From the NCBI GenBank assembly GCA_026770585.1, contig MU646303.1, positions 980,603 to 995,747 on the forward strand: a DNA stretch of 15,145 nucleotides. Direction: 5' to 3'. This document shows positions 14,252 to 15,145 of the stretch, piece after piece. Made by a program: the position numbers and the translations under genes. The notes under the pieces were generated by a model, which saw nothing but the letters and a program-made list of their open reading frames with translations, made no database searches and was not told the DNA's origin. The stretch comes from Baffinella frigidus (lineage: Eukaryota; Cryptophyceae; Cryptomonadales; Baffinellaceae). Each line of letters begins with the position of its first letter. The stretch's first letter is position 1.

Positions 14252-14648
14252 CGCACGATGGCGCCGAAGGCGCTGAAGTCGGCCTCGAGCGGGCGGATGA
14301 GGATGTCGCGCGTCTCACCGCGGATCGGGAGGTGCCCCTTGCTGCTCCAGGCCCAGGGTTAAGGGTTAAGGGTTGAGAGTTCAGGGTGTAGGGTTTAGGG
14401 TTCTTTCACTCTCTGTGTCTCGCTCGCGCACTCGCTCGCTCGCGCTCTCTCTCGGGGACGGGGGGTGCCTGAACACTCTCTCTCTCCCCCCCCCCCCCCC
14501 CCGCTCTCTCTCTCCCCCCCCCCCGCCCCGCTCGCTCGTTCTCTCTCTCTCTCTTGCTCGGGGACGGGCGGTGCCTGCACTTCTCGACAGGAGTGCCCCT
14601 GTCCATGTGCACGCGCCGCTCGAGATTCTTGGCAAATGTCGCTGTCGT
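118..14648 (-). CDS. Intron-rich gene for a multi-pass membrane protein with a Cys-rich ectodomain (partial, family not recognised)
   Basis: This is the span of one gene read on the minus strand; the individual exons are listed separately. Seen: about 27 short open segments with AG acceptors and GT, GC or possible GA donors, most joining in phase. Predicted order: hydrophilic N-terminal part; one membrane segment ending in FNIYIQ; several hundred residues with many cysteines and N-x-S/T sites (NLT, NIT, NGT, NSS); then segments such as ILIFIFLF, TIALVIVF and VLVLALMLIF; then a charged tail. The sequons lie between the first and later membrane segments, which fits an extracellular or lumenal domain there. 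The topology (one helix, large Cys-rich loop, several helices) is shared by several transporter and channel families, but no diagnostic motif was seen, so no function is proposed. Start codon, stop codon and some small exons are missing. Confidence 0.7.
204..330. mobile_element. Hairpin-forming element, family C, copy 1
   Basis: Similar to 11620-11745. Its centre (231-285) is an imperfect inverted repeat: GGGTGGG pairs with CCCACCC and GCTAT with ATAGC. It lies inside the exon 27 to exon 28 intron, between the two copies of the exon 28 start. Confidence 0.6.
390..503 (-). CDS. Exon 27
   Basis: Acceptor CCAAACAG, donor GTTCAG; 38 codons in phase 0. The residues include AKLLGIQRPLEDLNENRL and TKFEFVLLITKIMEDFLDSD. 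It looks amphipathic and charged, possibly cytosolic. The following intron begins with a copy of the start of exon 28. Confidence 0.75.
738..860 (-). mobile_element. MITE-like element, family A, copy 1 (degenerate)
   Basis: Contains GGGTTGCCGGGCTATTCTCA, the GAGCAAAAAAGAGCCCGGGC core and GACCAAATAG, in the reverse orientation of the family. The ends are worn. It lies in the exon 26 to exon 27 intron. Confidence 0.5.
961..1360. repeat. Interstitial telomere-like array (TTTAGGG and variants)
   Basis: About 400 bp of TTTAGGG with TTCAGGG, TTGAGGG and TTTGGGG variants; perfect runs occur at 1086-1125 and 1140-1165. The sense strand of the gene carries CCCTAAA. It lies just downstream of exon 26. 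Confidence 0.9.
1383..1451 (-). CDS. Exon 26: transmembrane segment
   Basis: Acceptor GTGATACAG. The residues include DMDTKLPTVANLVYNLV, then LLITLA. A phase 0 end needs a GA donor (GAATAC) at 1382; a GT donor (GTTACG) 25 nt further on would extend the exon by EYSPCLAP but leave it out of phase with exon 27. Confidence 0.65.
1634..1739. mobile_element. Inverted-repeat element, family B, copy 1
   Basis: Begins TTATCCCTTCAGCG and ends CACTTAAGAGATA. The block 1687-1739 matches 7030-7082 in 51 of 53 positions. The inner palindrome GGGCCCTACCGTAGGGC is conserved. Confidence 0.65.
1845..2065. repeat. Repeat family D, copy 1
   Basis: Similar in order to 4865-5045: a part around CACTGAGCATTCTCCCTTCC, then a part around CATTCCAAGCACGGATCC and GTGCACTCCTG. 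The 100-residue open frame on the minus strand here (1884-2186) overlaps this repeat and is not called. Confidence 0.5.
2250..2365. mobile_element. Foldback element of about 116 bp
   Basis: The left arm AAGTATTGATTAATTGC, with ACGAAAAT and CTACAC further in, is mirrored by the right arm GCAATTAATAAATACTT. The arms are about 45 bp long and imperfect. Only one copy is seen, directly after exon 25. Confidence 0.75.
2380..2475 (-). CDS. Exon 25
   Basis: Acceptor GTGTATGCAG, donor GTGAAC; 32 codons in phase 0. The residues include VVYAMFKNLSTINHVWNL and SIYHGLVNPSIK. A 116-bp foldback element begins about 15 nt after the donor. Confidence 0.8.
2482..2558. repeat. AT-rich tandem repeat, three units
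   Basis: Three imperfect copies of a unit like AATACAAATATGTGTTATA. They lie directly before the exon 25 acceptor on the sense strand. Confidence 0.75.
2559..3603. other. Intron between exons 24 and 25, no exon recognised
   Basis: Exons 24 and 25 join in phase without help from this stretch. It holds GTCGAGAGT-type short repeats (2695-2755), TGTAGGG-like degenerate repeats (3140-3195) and several unremarkable open frames on both strands (for example 3226-3498 plus, 3110-3530 minus) with no recognisable protein. Confidence 0.5.
3604..3738 (-). CDS. Exon 24: transmembrane segment
   Basis: Acceptor CTAAACCAG, whose bases come from a telomere-like repeat; donor GTTGGA; 45 codons. The residues include VLVLALMLIFSLPVYLVW and HVALYLVPDASGKLERVLPI. 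The very hydrophobic first half followed by a charged part suggests the end of a helix and a loop. Confidence 0.8.
3739..3956 (-). repeat. Intron made entirely of telomere-like repeats
   Basis: Sense strand begins GTACACCCTACATCC and ends CGCTAAACCCTAAACCAG. Everything between is CCCTAAA and variants (CCCCAAA, CACCAAA, CCCCACG). It separates the phase 0 exons 23 and 24, so donor and acceptor both come from repeat sequence. Confidence 0.75.
3957..3986 (-). CDS. Exon 23 (30 nt, transmembrane)
   Basis: Acceptor CCCCCCAG with a pyrimidine-rich tract, donor GTACAC; MTIALVIVFR, phase 0 at both ends. It is hydrophobic and continues into exon 24. The following intron is made entirely of telomere-like repeats. 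Confidence 0.6.
4115..4150 (-). CDS. Exon 22 (36 nt)
   Basis: Acceptor TTCCGCCAG directly behind a CCCGAAA/CCCTAAA tract. It reads IATSLMPHFYCQ and ends on a possible GA donor (GAATCG). Phase fits exons 21 and 23. Confidence 0.5.
4209..4356. mobile_element. Foldback with telomere-like arms
   Basis: The left arm TTTGGCGTATGGGGATTAGG is mirrored by CCTAATCCCCATACGCCAAA. The arms are about 65 bp with few mismatches. The element lies between the 24-nt duplicate exon and exon 22. Confidence 0.75.
4383..4406 (-). CDS. Optional 24-nt exon, duplicate of the start of exon 22
   Basis: Acceptor ATATCAG, donor GTGCCT; it reads TATSSMPL against IATSLMPH of exon 22 (19 of 24 bases identical). Including or skipping it keeps the frame. 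It may be an alternative exon or a duplication scar. Confidence 0.35.
4512..4610 (-). CDS. Exon 21
   Basis: Acceptor GAGAGCAG, donor GTAAGG; 33 codons, phase 0 at both ends. The residues include PVITATLACSCPGARPICH; the last third is AT-rich (IQFKLQFCAI). The preceding intron (4611-4736) starts with VVTATVACSRPGA, the same segment in diverged form. Confidence 0.55.
4619..4680. repeat. (TC)n followed by (CG)n
   Basis: About 50 bp of TC repeat, then GCGCGCGCGCGC. It separates the intron copy and the exon copy of the exon 21 start, both inside intron 20. Confidence 0.9.
4737..4776 (-). CDS. Exon 20: transmembrane start (40 nt)
   Basis: Acceptor TTGTTGCAG preceded by (CT)n on the sense strand; donor GTCGTC. 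The residues are TILIFIFLFKELG, a hydrophobic helix. Phase fits exons 19 and 21. The start of the next intron is a copy of the start of exon 21. Confidence 0.6.
4786..4857. repeat. (GA)n tract, acceptor pyrimidine tract of exon 20
   Basis: GA repeat with GAGGGA interruptions. On the gene strand it is (CT)n, ending 10 nt before the TTGTTGCAG acceptor. Confidence 0.85.
4865..5045. repeat. Repeat family D, copy 2, with about 45-bp tandem units
   Basis: Three imperfect units around CTCACGGTCAGCTCCCATGC precede CATCCCAACCACGGATCC. The order matches 1845-2065. Confidence 0.55.
5128..5291 (-). CDS. Exon 19
   Basis: Acceptor TTTGCAG preceded by a long (CT)n tract on the sense strand; possible donor GTGCCC. 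It is open throughout: NRAEQLSCELPILTDLAGG, then GGLQKAAMIDLSK. An internal AG (GATAAGCAG) could make a shorter exon from about 5177. It joins exon 20 in phase. Confidence 0.6.
5297..5330. repeat. (GA)n tract, acceptor pyrimidine tract of exon 19
   Basis: On the gene strand this reads (CT)n up to TTTGCAG, the acceptor of exon 19. The rest of the intron up to 5662 shows GCTCGCTGGCA repeated twice (about 5427 and 5447) and no clear exon. Confidence 0.8.
5620..5648. repeat. Heptamer tandem repeat (TAGACCG)
   Basis: Four imperfect TAGACCG/TAGACTG units about 13 nt downstream of the exon 18 donor. The period is 7, as in the telomere-like arrays, but the sequence differs. Confidence 0.75.
5663..5829 (-). 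CDS. Exon 18: Cys-rich segment
   Basis: Acceptor CCGACAG, donor GTGAGC; 167 nt, the longest exon seen. The residues include TLCSDAAVDSSTKCGNGTC and TKRFPEQHPLNSSSSFGCFF, then PVYSTC. It has several cysteines and the sequons NGT and NSS, consistent with an extracellular or lumenal domain. It joins exon 17 in phase; the join to exon 19 is off, so a mini-exon may be missing. Confidence 0.75.
6090..6345. repeat. Interstitial telomere-like array
   Basis: TTTAGGG with TTCAGGG, TTTGGGG and other variants. It occupies the donor half of the exon 17 to exon 18 intron. Before it, 6062-6092 repeats TGTCTCATCTTGA twice. Confidence 0.9.
6366..6419 (-). CDS. Exon 17
   Basis: Acceptor TGGGAGCAG, donor GTGCGA; 54 nt. 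The residues are FYSGPEETKTCVGGEFQ, in phase on both sides. A CCCTAAA-type tract starts about 20 nt after the donor. Confidence 0.7.
6448..6563 (+). mobile_element. Repeat family E, copy 1
   Basis: Matches 10501-10613 in inverted orientation with roughly six substitutions and two small indels. The core is ACCCCGTGTCGGCCGCT with CATACGAGCATTTTCCGGAT. It lies about 29 nt upstream of the exon 17 acceptor. Confidence 0.75.
6579..6714 (+). mobile_element. MITE-like element, family A, copy 2
   Basis: Starts TACCTCCGTCTCACT and ends GACAGAGACAGAGATA, with the core TTTCACTAATCTGGTGAGC and ACGGATTCGTACCACACACC. TA lies at both ends. Confidence 0.7.
6782..6834 (-). CDS. Exon 16
   Basis: Acceptor GCTCGCAG, donor GTGCGT; LTKCDCGLFKWSAFPVS plus two bases. 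It is Cys-rich and joins exons 15 and 17 in phase. Its start is duplicated at the 5' end of the preceding intron (33 of 36 bases identical over the best block). Confidence 0.75.
6977..7084. mobile_element. Inverted-repeat element, family B, copy 2
   Basis: Perfect 15-bp terminal inverted repeats CGTATCCCTTAAGTG and CACTTAAGGGATACG enclose 78 bp. The inner block is shared with 1687-1739. It lies between the intron copy and the exon copy of the exon 16 start. Confidence 0.85.
7096..7143 (-). pseudogene. Intronic copy of the start of exon 16
   Basis: Directly after the exon 15 donor the intron reads IKCDCGLVKWSA in the frame of exon 16 (TKCDCGLFKWSA). The 108-bp inverted-repeat element at 6977-7084 lies between this copy and exon 16. 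It could be the remnant of the duplication that made the intron, or an alternative exon extension. Confidence 0.65.
7144..7188 (-). CDS. Exon 15 (45 nt)
   Basis: Acceptor ATGCCCAG, donor GTGCGG; 15 codons, GPIALQGGVLTFDTR, in phase with exons 14 and 16. The first 48 nt of the following intron (7096-7143) are a close copy of the start of exon 16. Confidence 0.7.
7319..7456 (+). mobile_element. MITE-like element, family A, copy 3 (best preserved)
   Basis: 138 bp. The left end TAGCTCTGTCTCAGTC and right end GAGTGAGGCAGAGCTA form terminal inverted repeats, with an inner palindrome GCTCACCAATTTGGCGAAC and CGCTCCAAAGTGGACGAATT. The terminal TA on both sides suggests a TA target site, as in Tc1/mariner-type MITEs. 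Confidence 0.8.
7500..7724. repeat. TTTCGGG/TTTCAGG-type variant array
   Basis: Units such as GGTTCGGGTTTCAGGTGTTTCCA are repeated; on the gene strand they start directly at the exon 14 donor. It is a distinct variant of the telomere-like repeat. Confidence 0.8.
7725..7820 (-). CDS. Exon 14
   Basis: Acceptor CCAAGCAG, donor GTGAAA; 32 codons in phase 0. The residues include LSDFRTLTGSNAAVALAKF and RDCLVVKRPEYTS. Telomere-like repeats flank it on both sides: CCCTAAA-type before the acceptor (7840-7910) and CCCGAAA-type directly after the donor (7500-7724). Confidence 0.75.
7835..7912. repeat. Telomere-like tract 5' of exon 14
   Basis: TTGAGGG, TTAAGGG and TTTAGGG variants. On the gene strand the C-rich sequence ends about 15 nt before the acceptor. 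Confidence 0.85.
8345..8410. repeat. Three 22-bp direct repeats
   Basis: AGCAGTTTCTTGTCTCTGCCAC three times, one mismatch in the middle unit. The last unit runs into the end of the family A element at 8400. Confidence 0.95.
8400..8537 (-). mobile_element. MITE-like element, family A, copy 4
   Basis: Left end TCTCTGCCACAGTCGGGTTG, core ACTCACCATATTGGTGAGCC, right end ACTGCGACAGCGCTA. Reverse orientation. In the exon 13 to exon 14 intron. Confidence 0.7.
8603..8665 (-). CDS. Exon 13
   Basis: Acceptor CTGCCACAG, donor GTCTTT; 21 codons, phase 0 at both ends. The residues are ATDTCLNLVIKNDGPE followed by LNITK, with the sequon NIT. It joins exon 14 in phase. Confidence 0.75.
8666..8968. other. 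Intron sequence upstream of exon 13, nothing recognised
   Basis: It contains CCTACTGTAGG and GTAGGCCCTACGG palindromes (8761-8805) that recall the inner palindrome of family B. No exon or complete element is evident. Confidence 0.5.
8969..9104 (-). mobile_element. MITE-like element, family A, copy 5
   Basis: Left end TAGTTCTGCCTCACTCGGGTC, core GACTCGCCAAATTGGTGAGAC, worn right end. Reverse orientation. It directly abuts the second copy of exon 12. Confidence 0.75.
9096..9162 (-). CDS. Second copy of exon 12 (tandem exon or alternative exon)
   Basis: It reads AAFHLDAQYYKNIRQLPRF against AAFHLDSQYYKKIREVPQF. Many of the changes fall on third codon positions (GCC/GCT, GAT/GAC, AAG/AAA, ATT/ATC), as expected if the copy was under coding constraint. 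An acceptor GGGCAG at 9159 would join exon 12 in phase, but no convincing donor is seen before the MITE at 9104. Confidence 0.4.
9171..9323. repeat. Two adjacent 28-bp tandem duplications and a palindrome
   Basis: 9171-9198 and 9199-9226 share CCATCTATTTT; 9268-9295 and 9296-9323 share GGGTGAA and CCGCTTCGA. Between them is TTTCACCCGGATTTCCGGGTGAAA (9258-9281), a near-perfect palindrome. The whole lies between the two copies of exon 12. Confidence 0.75.
9364..9426 (-). CDS. Exon 12
   Basis: Acceptor AATCCCAG, donor GTGAGG. The residues include NLTYDLTAAFHLDSQYYKKI and the sequon NLT. A second possible acceptor (CACGGCAG) would start the exon at 9399 but in a worse phase. The acceptor is preceded by a telomere-like tract (9427-9480). 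A diverged copy is at 9111-9162. Confidence 0.55.
9427..9480. repeat. Telomere-like tract 5' of exon 12
   Basis: Degenerate TTTAGGG-type repeats. On the gene strand CCCTAAACCC runs up to the AATCCCAG acceptor. Confidence 0.75.
9493..9524 (-). CDS. Exon 11 (32-nt candidate mini-exon)
   Basis: Acceptor CCACCCAG, donor GTTGCT. It completes the open codon of exon 10 and reads GYSTVLEHDGK. However, exon 10 also joins exon 12 in phase, whereas exon 11 to exon 12 does not, so exons 11 and 12 may be alternatives or a boundary may be wrong. Confidence 0.4.
9525..9812. other. Intron between exons 10 and 11
   Basis: The minus-strand frame of exon 10 stays open through most of it (to about 9673), so intron retention would not stop translation at once. 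A T-run lies at 9661-9668, with AAAGTCAACA/TGTCAACTTT as a short imperfect inverted repeat at 9669-9700. Confidence 0.4.
9813..9873 (-). CDS. Exon 10
   Basis: Acceptor TTCTTGCAG, donor GTTGTG; 61 nt, in phase with exon 9. The residues are LHSYTAEDVDQTLGDWTLRL plus one base. A telomere-like CCCTAAA tract (9900-9940) ends about 30 nt before the acceptor. Confidence 0.6.
9900..9940. repeat. Telomere-like tract 5' of exon 10
   Basis: AGGTTTACGGTTTAAGG and TTTAGGGTTTAGGGG. On the gene strand it ends about 30 nt before the TTCTTGCAG acceptor. Confidence 0.8.
10241..10319 (-). pseudogene. Decayed copy of the second half of exon 9
   Basis: The minus strand reads YECAHELFAFEETLDQ against YYDCPDEILPFQETWTK, preceded by a TAG stop. 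Homology continues past the exon 9 donor to CCGTCCTTCC. It is on the same strand, inside the exon 9 to exon 10 intron. Confidence 0.55.
10498..10632 (-). mobile_element. Repeat family E, copy 2, flanked by 14-bp direct repeats
   Basis: Inverted copy of 6448-6563. TGTGGTTGAGGGAA occurs exactly on both sides (10484-10497 and 10633-10646), which looks like a target-site duplication. It lies just inside the intron after exon 9. Confidence 0.7.
10662..10781 (-). CDS. Exon 9
   Basis: Acceptor AAACAGCAG, donor GTTGAC; 40 codons, cysteine-containing and acidic. The residues include PLHGCRFVWDPMTE and DEYYDCPDEILPFQETWTK. A decayed copy of its second half with an in-frame stop lies at 10241-10319. 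A 14-bp-flanked repeat element begins about 16 nt into the following intron. Confidence 0.75.
10782..11060. other. Intron upstream of exon 9, with a long GC-rich hairpin
   Basis: 10945-10998 forms GGGAGAGGCCGCCACCCC, loop TGTC, GGGGTGGCGGCTCTCTCCC, with one internal mismatch per arm and AGG/CCT extensions. The exon 8 to exon 9 join is off phase, so a small exon may lie here. Confidence 0.6.
11132..11191 (-). CDS. Exon 8
   Basis: Acceptor TTACACGCAG, donor GTAGCT; 60 nt in phase with exon 7. The residues are SVGIATAVKKTCTLRNDGN. Thirty nt on, after a C-rich tract and CGAAAG, a further short open segment (11061-11101, TRPKYMEACMHAK) joins in phase and ends at GTATAC; that piece is weaker because the intron would be only 30 nt. 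Confidence 0.5.
11423..11553 (-). mobile_element. MITE-like element, family A, copy 6
   Basis: Left end TAGCTATGCCTCGATCGGG, core GCACAAAATTGGTGAGCCC, right end ACAGAGCTA. TA on both sides. Reverse orientation. Confidence 0.75.
11582..11612 (-). pseudogene. Diverged copy of the end of exon 7
   Basis: The segment reads YFQKADGYPP against YLQKSDGYQP at the end of exon 7 and intron start. The hairpin element at 11620-11740 lies between the two copies. It is not needed for a phase-consistent exon 7 to exon 8 join. Confidence 0.55.
11620..11745. mobile_element. Hairpin-forming element, family C, copy 2
   Basis: Same layout as 204-330. The inverted repeat (11640-11697) pairs GGGTGGA with TCCACCC and GCTGT with ACAGC. 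The tail (AAATATGTTTCCATA) also matches copy 1. It lies between exon 7 and the copy of its end. Confidence 0.6.
11761..11819 (-). CDS. Exon 7
   Basis: Acceptor CATTTCAG, donor GTACCA; 59 nt. The residues are ANCQNPGYSVQWPYLQKSD plus two bases. It joins exon 6 and exon 8 in phase. The 45 nt before the acceptor are telomere-like (CCCTACACCC type). A diverged copy of its last part lies at 11582-11612. Confidence 0.65.
11825..11875. repeat. Telomere-like tract 5' of exon 7
   Basis: GGGTGTAGGGTGTAGGGAG and GGGTTCAGGG. On the gene strand it leads into CCCATTTCAG, the exon 7 acceptor. Upstream of it, the minus-strand frame 11866-12057 is open but AT-rich and was not called. Confidence 0.75.
12036..12087 (-). 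pseudogene. Diverged copy of the end of exon 6
   Basis: The segment reads NPYMETSCPFEYVRAPH, against NPRLVESCSYGD plus the intron start read through (VRAPP) of exon 6. The homology runs across the donor GTGCGT into the intron, so both exon end and intron start were copied. The copy retains the GTGCGT. Confidence 0.55.
12279..12386 (-). CDS. Exon 6
   Basis: Acceptor TTGGTAG, donor GTGCGT; exactly 36 codons. The residues include RSAGTLAITGRLTFVSVT and NPRLVESCSYGD. A diverged copy of its first part lies upstream at 12427-12471, and a diverged copy of its last part lies downstream at 12036-12087. Both copies are in the flanking introns. Confidence 0.7.
12427..12471 (-). pseudogene. Diverged copy of the start of exon 6
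   Basis: On the minus strand this begins after an AG (GTTGGCAG) at the same place as the exon 6 acceptor (GTTGGTAG). It reads LAFLSASTVAVTKTF against IAFRSAGTLAITGRLTF, then meets a stop. It is either a decayed copy or an alternative exon start. Confidence 0.55.
12472..12837. other. Intron sequence between exons 5 and 6, nothing recognised
   Basis: Apart from the copy of the exon 6 start (12427-12471), this part shows only short open frames and no repeat seen elsewhere in the window. Confidence 0.45.
12838..12920 (+). mobile_element. MITE-like element, family A, copy 7 (right half only)
   Basis: CGCTCCAAAGTTGACGGATT, GTACCACGAACTCAGGATGT and GCTGAGGCAGAGCTGG match the right half of the family. 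The left half is missing. Confidence 0.7.
13016..13071. repeat. 28-bp tandem duplication
   Basis: Two units of CTCAAAAGACTGCGCACGAG plus eight further bases, differing at one position. 32 nt downstream of the exon 5 donor on the gene strand. Confidence 0.9.
13103..13149 (-). CDS. Exon 5
   Basis: Acceptor CTTGGCAG, strong donor GTTAGT; 47 nt. In the phase given by exon 4 it reads NDDSRRVLCGLHVPE and ends on a codon boundary, matching exon 6. A telomere-like tract (13160-13315) lies immediately 5' of the acceptor on the sense strand. Confidence 0.55.
13158..13315. repeat. Telomere-like array 5' of exon 5
   Basis: TTTAGGG, TGTAGGG, TGTATGG and TTTCGGG variants. On the gene strand it ends about 9 nt before the CTTGGCAG acceptor. 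Confidence 0.9.
13377..13513 (+). mobile_element. MITE-like element, family A, copy 8
   Basis: Left end TAGCTCTGTTCAGTCTG, perfect inner palindrome GGTCTCACCAATTTGGTGAGACC, right end CGACTGAGGCAGGGCTT. Confidence 0.8.
13588..13672 (-). CDS. Exon 4: first transmembrane segment
   Basis: Acceptor AATGACAG; the exon starts with MYLVSIGICVFNIYIQ, a clear hydrophobic helix. The end is uncertain. A GT donor (GTGACA) after 13588 keeps phase with exon 5, while a GC donor (GCGAGC) would stop the exon at 13625. The ATG here need not be a start codon because exon 3 joins it in phase. Confidence 0.6.
13743..13835. repeat. Telomere-like sequence in the opposite orientation
   Basis: The plus strand carries CCCTAAACCCTAAACCC here, so the gene strand has TTTAGGG. 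It begins at the exon 3 donor (GTTTGG). Most other arrays in the gene have the reverse orientation. Confidence 0.8.
13825..13906 (-). CDS. Exon 3
   Basis: Acceptor CGAGGGAG, donor GTTTGG, which is itself part of a telomere-like tract. The residues include RYDSYPDSDARALEG and REAVAITTCAWFR. A second possible donor, GTGCGT, lies 14 nt earlier, but only the GTTTGG donor joins the next exon in phase. The exon sits just before the first membrane segment. Confidence 0.55.
14022..14052. repeat. Perfect short hairpin at the edge of family A copy 9
   Basis: CAAAGCTACCCCCC and GGGGGGGTAGCTTTG form a stem around AG. The right arm is the left end of the MITE (TAGCTTTG), so the outer part is an inverted copy of its terminus. 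Confidence 0.85.
14045..14181 (+). mobile_element. MITE-like element, family A, copy 9
   Basis: Left end TAGCTTTGTCTCACTTC and right end GAGTGAGGCAGAGCTA; 137 bp. TA at both ends. The core palindrome is eroded (GGTCTCACCGTCTTCGTGGGC). Confidence 0.8.
14197..14246. repeat. (GA)n tract
   Basis: About 50 bp of GA repeat, directly after the exon 2 donor on the gene strand. Confidence 0.9.
14257..14341 (-). CDS. Exon 2
   Basis: Acceptor TGGAGCAG, donor GTGCGT; 85 nt, one base plus 28 codons. The residues include KGHLPIRGETRDIL and RPLEADFSAFGAI. A telomere-like CCCTAAA-type tract on the sense strand ends a few bases before the acceptor. A (CT)n tract on the sense strand starts about 10 nt after the donor. 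The join to the next exon is off phase, so a small exon may be missing between 13907 and 14256. Confidence 0.6.
14350..14402. repeat. Telomere-like tract 5' of exon 2
   Basis: GGGTTAAGGGTTAAGGG and GTAGGGTTTAGGG. On the gene strand it ends just before TGGAGCAG. Confidence 0.85.
14404..14557. repeat. Mixed CT, CG and poly-C tracts in intron 1
   Basis: CTCTCT, CTCGCTCG and runs of up to 16 C. The duplicated GGGGACGG-GGTGCCTG segment occurs at 14454-14471 and 14560-14577. Confidence 0.85.
14575..14648 (-). CDS. Exon 1 (first visible)
   Basis: Acceptor after GGCGCAG, donor GCACCG (GC type). The exon reads TTATFAKNLERRVHM followed by DRGTPVEKC plus two bases. An alternative acceptor (GACAG) lies 7 nt further in. 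The intron begins with GCACCGCCCGTCCCCGAG, and nearly the same sequence, GCACCCCCCGTCCCCGAG, follows an AG at 14468, so a downstream Arg/Glu-rich segment could start there. Upstream lies only the GAA tract, so this may not be the true first exon. Confidence 0.5.
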
Positions 14649-14741
14649 CTGCGCCTGCGGATCCCAGCCGTTTCTTAAGGCTCACAGACGTTTGTATCAC
14701 TCAACTCAAAGCTTTGGGCCTACCTAGGACCGGTATCGAGC

Positions 14742-15145
14742 GTAATGAAGAAGAAGAAGAAGAAGAAGACGAAAAAGAAGAAGAAAAAGAAGAAGAAGAA
14801 GAAGACGAAGAAGACGAAGAAGAAGAAGGCGAAGAAGAAGACGAAGAAGAAGAAGGCGAAGAAGAAGACGAAGAAGAAGACGAAGAAGACGAAGAAGAAA
14901 GAAAGAAGAAGAAGCAGAAGCAGAAGCAGAAGAGGTATCGAGCGGAGAAGAGGTATCGAGCGTAATGAAAAAGAAGAAGAAGAAGAAGAACAAGAACAAG
15001 AACAAGAAGAAGACGAAGACGGAGACGAAGAAGAAGACGAAGACGGAGACGAAGAAGAAGAAGAAGAAGAAGAAGAAGAAGAAGAAGAAGAAGAAGACGA
15101 AGACGAAGAAGAAGACGAAGACGAAGACGAAGAAGAAGAAGAAGA
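14742..15145. repeat. (GAA/GAC)n trinucleotide tract to the window edge
   Basis: About 400 bp of GAAGAAGAC-type repeat interrupted near 14933-14970. GGTATCGAGCGTAATGAA occurs at 14731-14748 and again at 14951-14968. The plus-strand open frame through it would encode only Glu/Asp/Lys runs and is not called. Confidence 0.9.

Noticed and set aside
14465-14965. Plus-strand 166-residue open frame rich in Glu/Asp
   Set aside because: It is the translation of poly-C, CT and GAA repeats, with no other protein-like part.

Overview
The window is nuclear DNA of a microbial eukaryote, probably an alga or alga-related protist. It shows Arabidopsis-type TTTAGGG-like repeats, very dense small exons, GT-AG introns with some GC and possibly GA donors, and abundant (GA)n, (TC)n, (TA)n and (GAA)n tracts. 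TTTAGGG repeats plus non-GT donors would fit a dinoflagellate, but other intron-rich algae are not excluded. I see no bacterial gene, tRNA, rRNA or CRISPR array. The long open frames on the plus strand are low-complexity or repeat translations.

Almost everything recognisable belongs to one gene on the minus strand, running from about 14648 down to about 118 and open at both ends. I rebuilt about 27 exons of 24 to 167 nt from their splice sites, and most consecutive exons join in phase. This holds for 13906-12279, 12279-11132, 10781-9813, 8665-5663, 5291-4512 and 4150-118. The product is a membrane protein: a short N-terminal part, one membrane segment (exon 13588-13672), then a large cysteine-rich ectodomain with N-glycosylation sequons (12279 down to 5128). 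Further membrane segments follow (4776 to 3604, 1451 to 1383), then a charged C-terminal part (503 to 118). I do not recognise the family. A few joins (14257/13906, 11132/10781, 9364/8665, 5663/5291) are off by a base or two, so small exons or boundaries are missing there.

The introns are the unusual part. (1) Degenerate telomere-like repeats, mostly CCCTAAA on the gene's sense strand, sit directly 5' of many acceptors; the intron 3739-3956 consists of nothing else. (2) (CT)n tracts on the sense strand form the pyrimidine tract of two other acceptors. (3) Several introns carry a second, diverged copy of the edge of a neighbouring exon, often with a foldback or MITE-like element between the copies; in at least four the intron begins with a copy of the start of the next exon. 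(4) A MITE-like family of about 137 bp occurs once in each of nine different introns. (5) At least five further repeat families are present, including a 108-bp element with 15-bp perfect terminal inverted repeats, a hairpin family whose two copies show compensatory changes, and an element flanked by a 14-bp direct repeat.

The most economical reading is a gene whose introns have been created or enlarged by local duplication, telomere-repeat insertion and small non-autonomous elements. All exon calls are by eye from splice motifs, phase and protein-like composition. They need RNA evidence.
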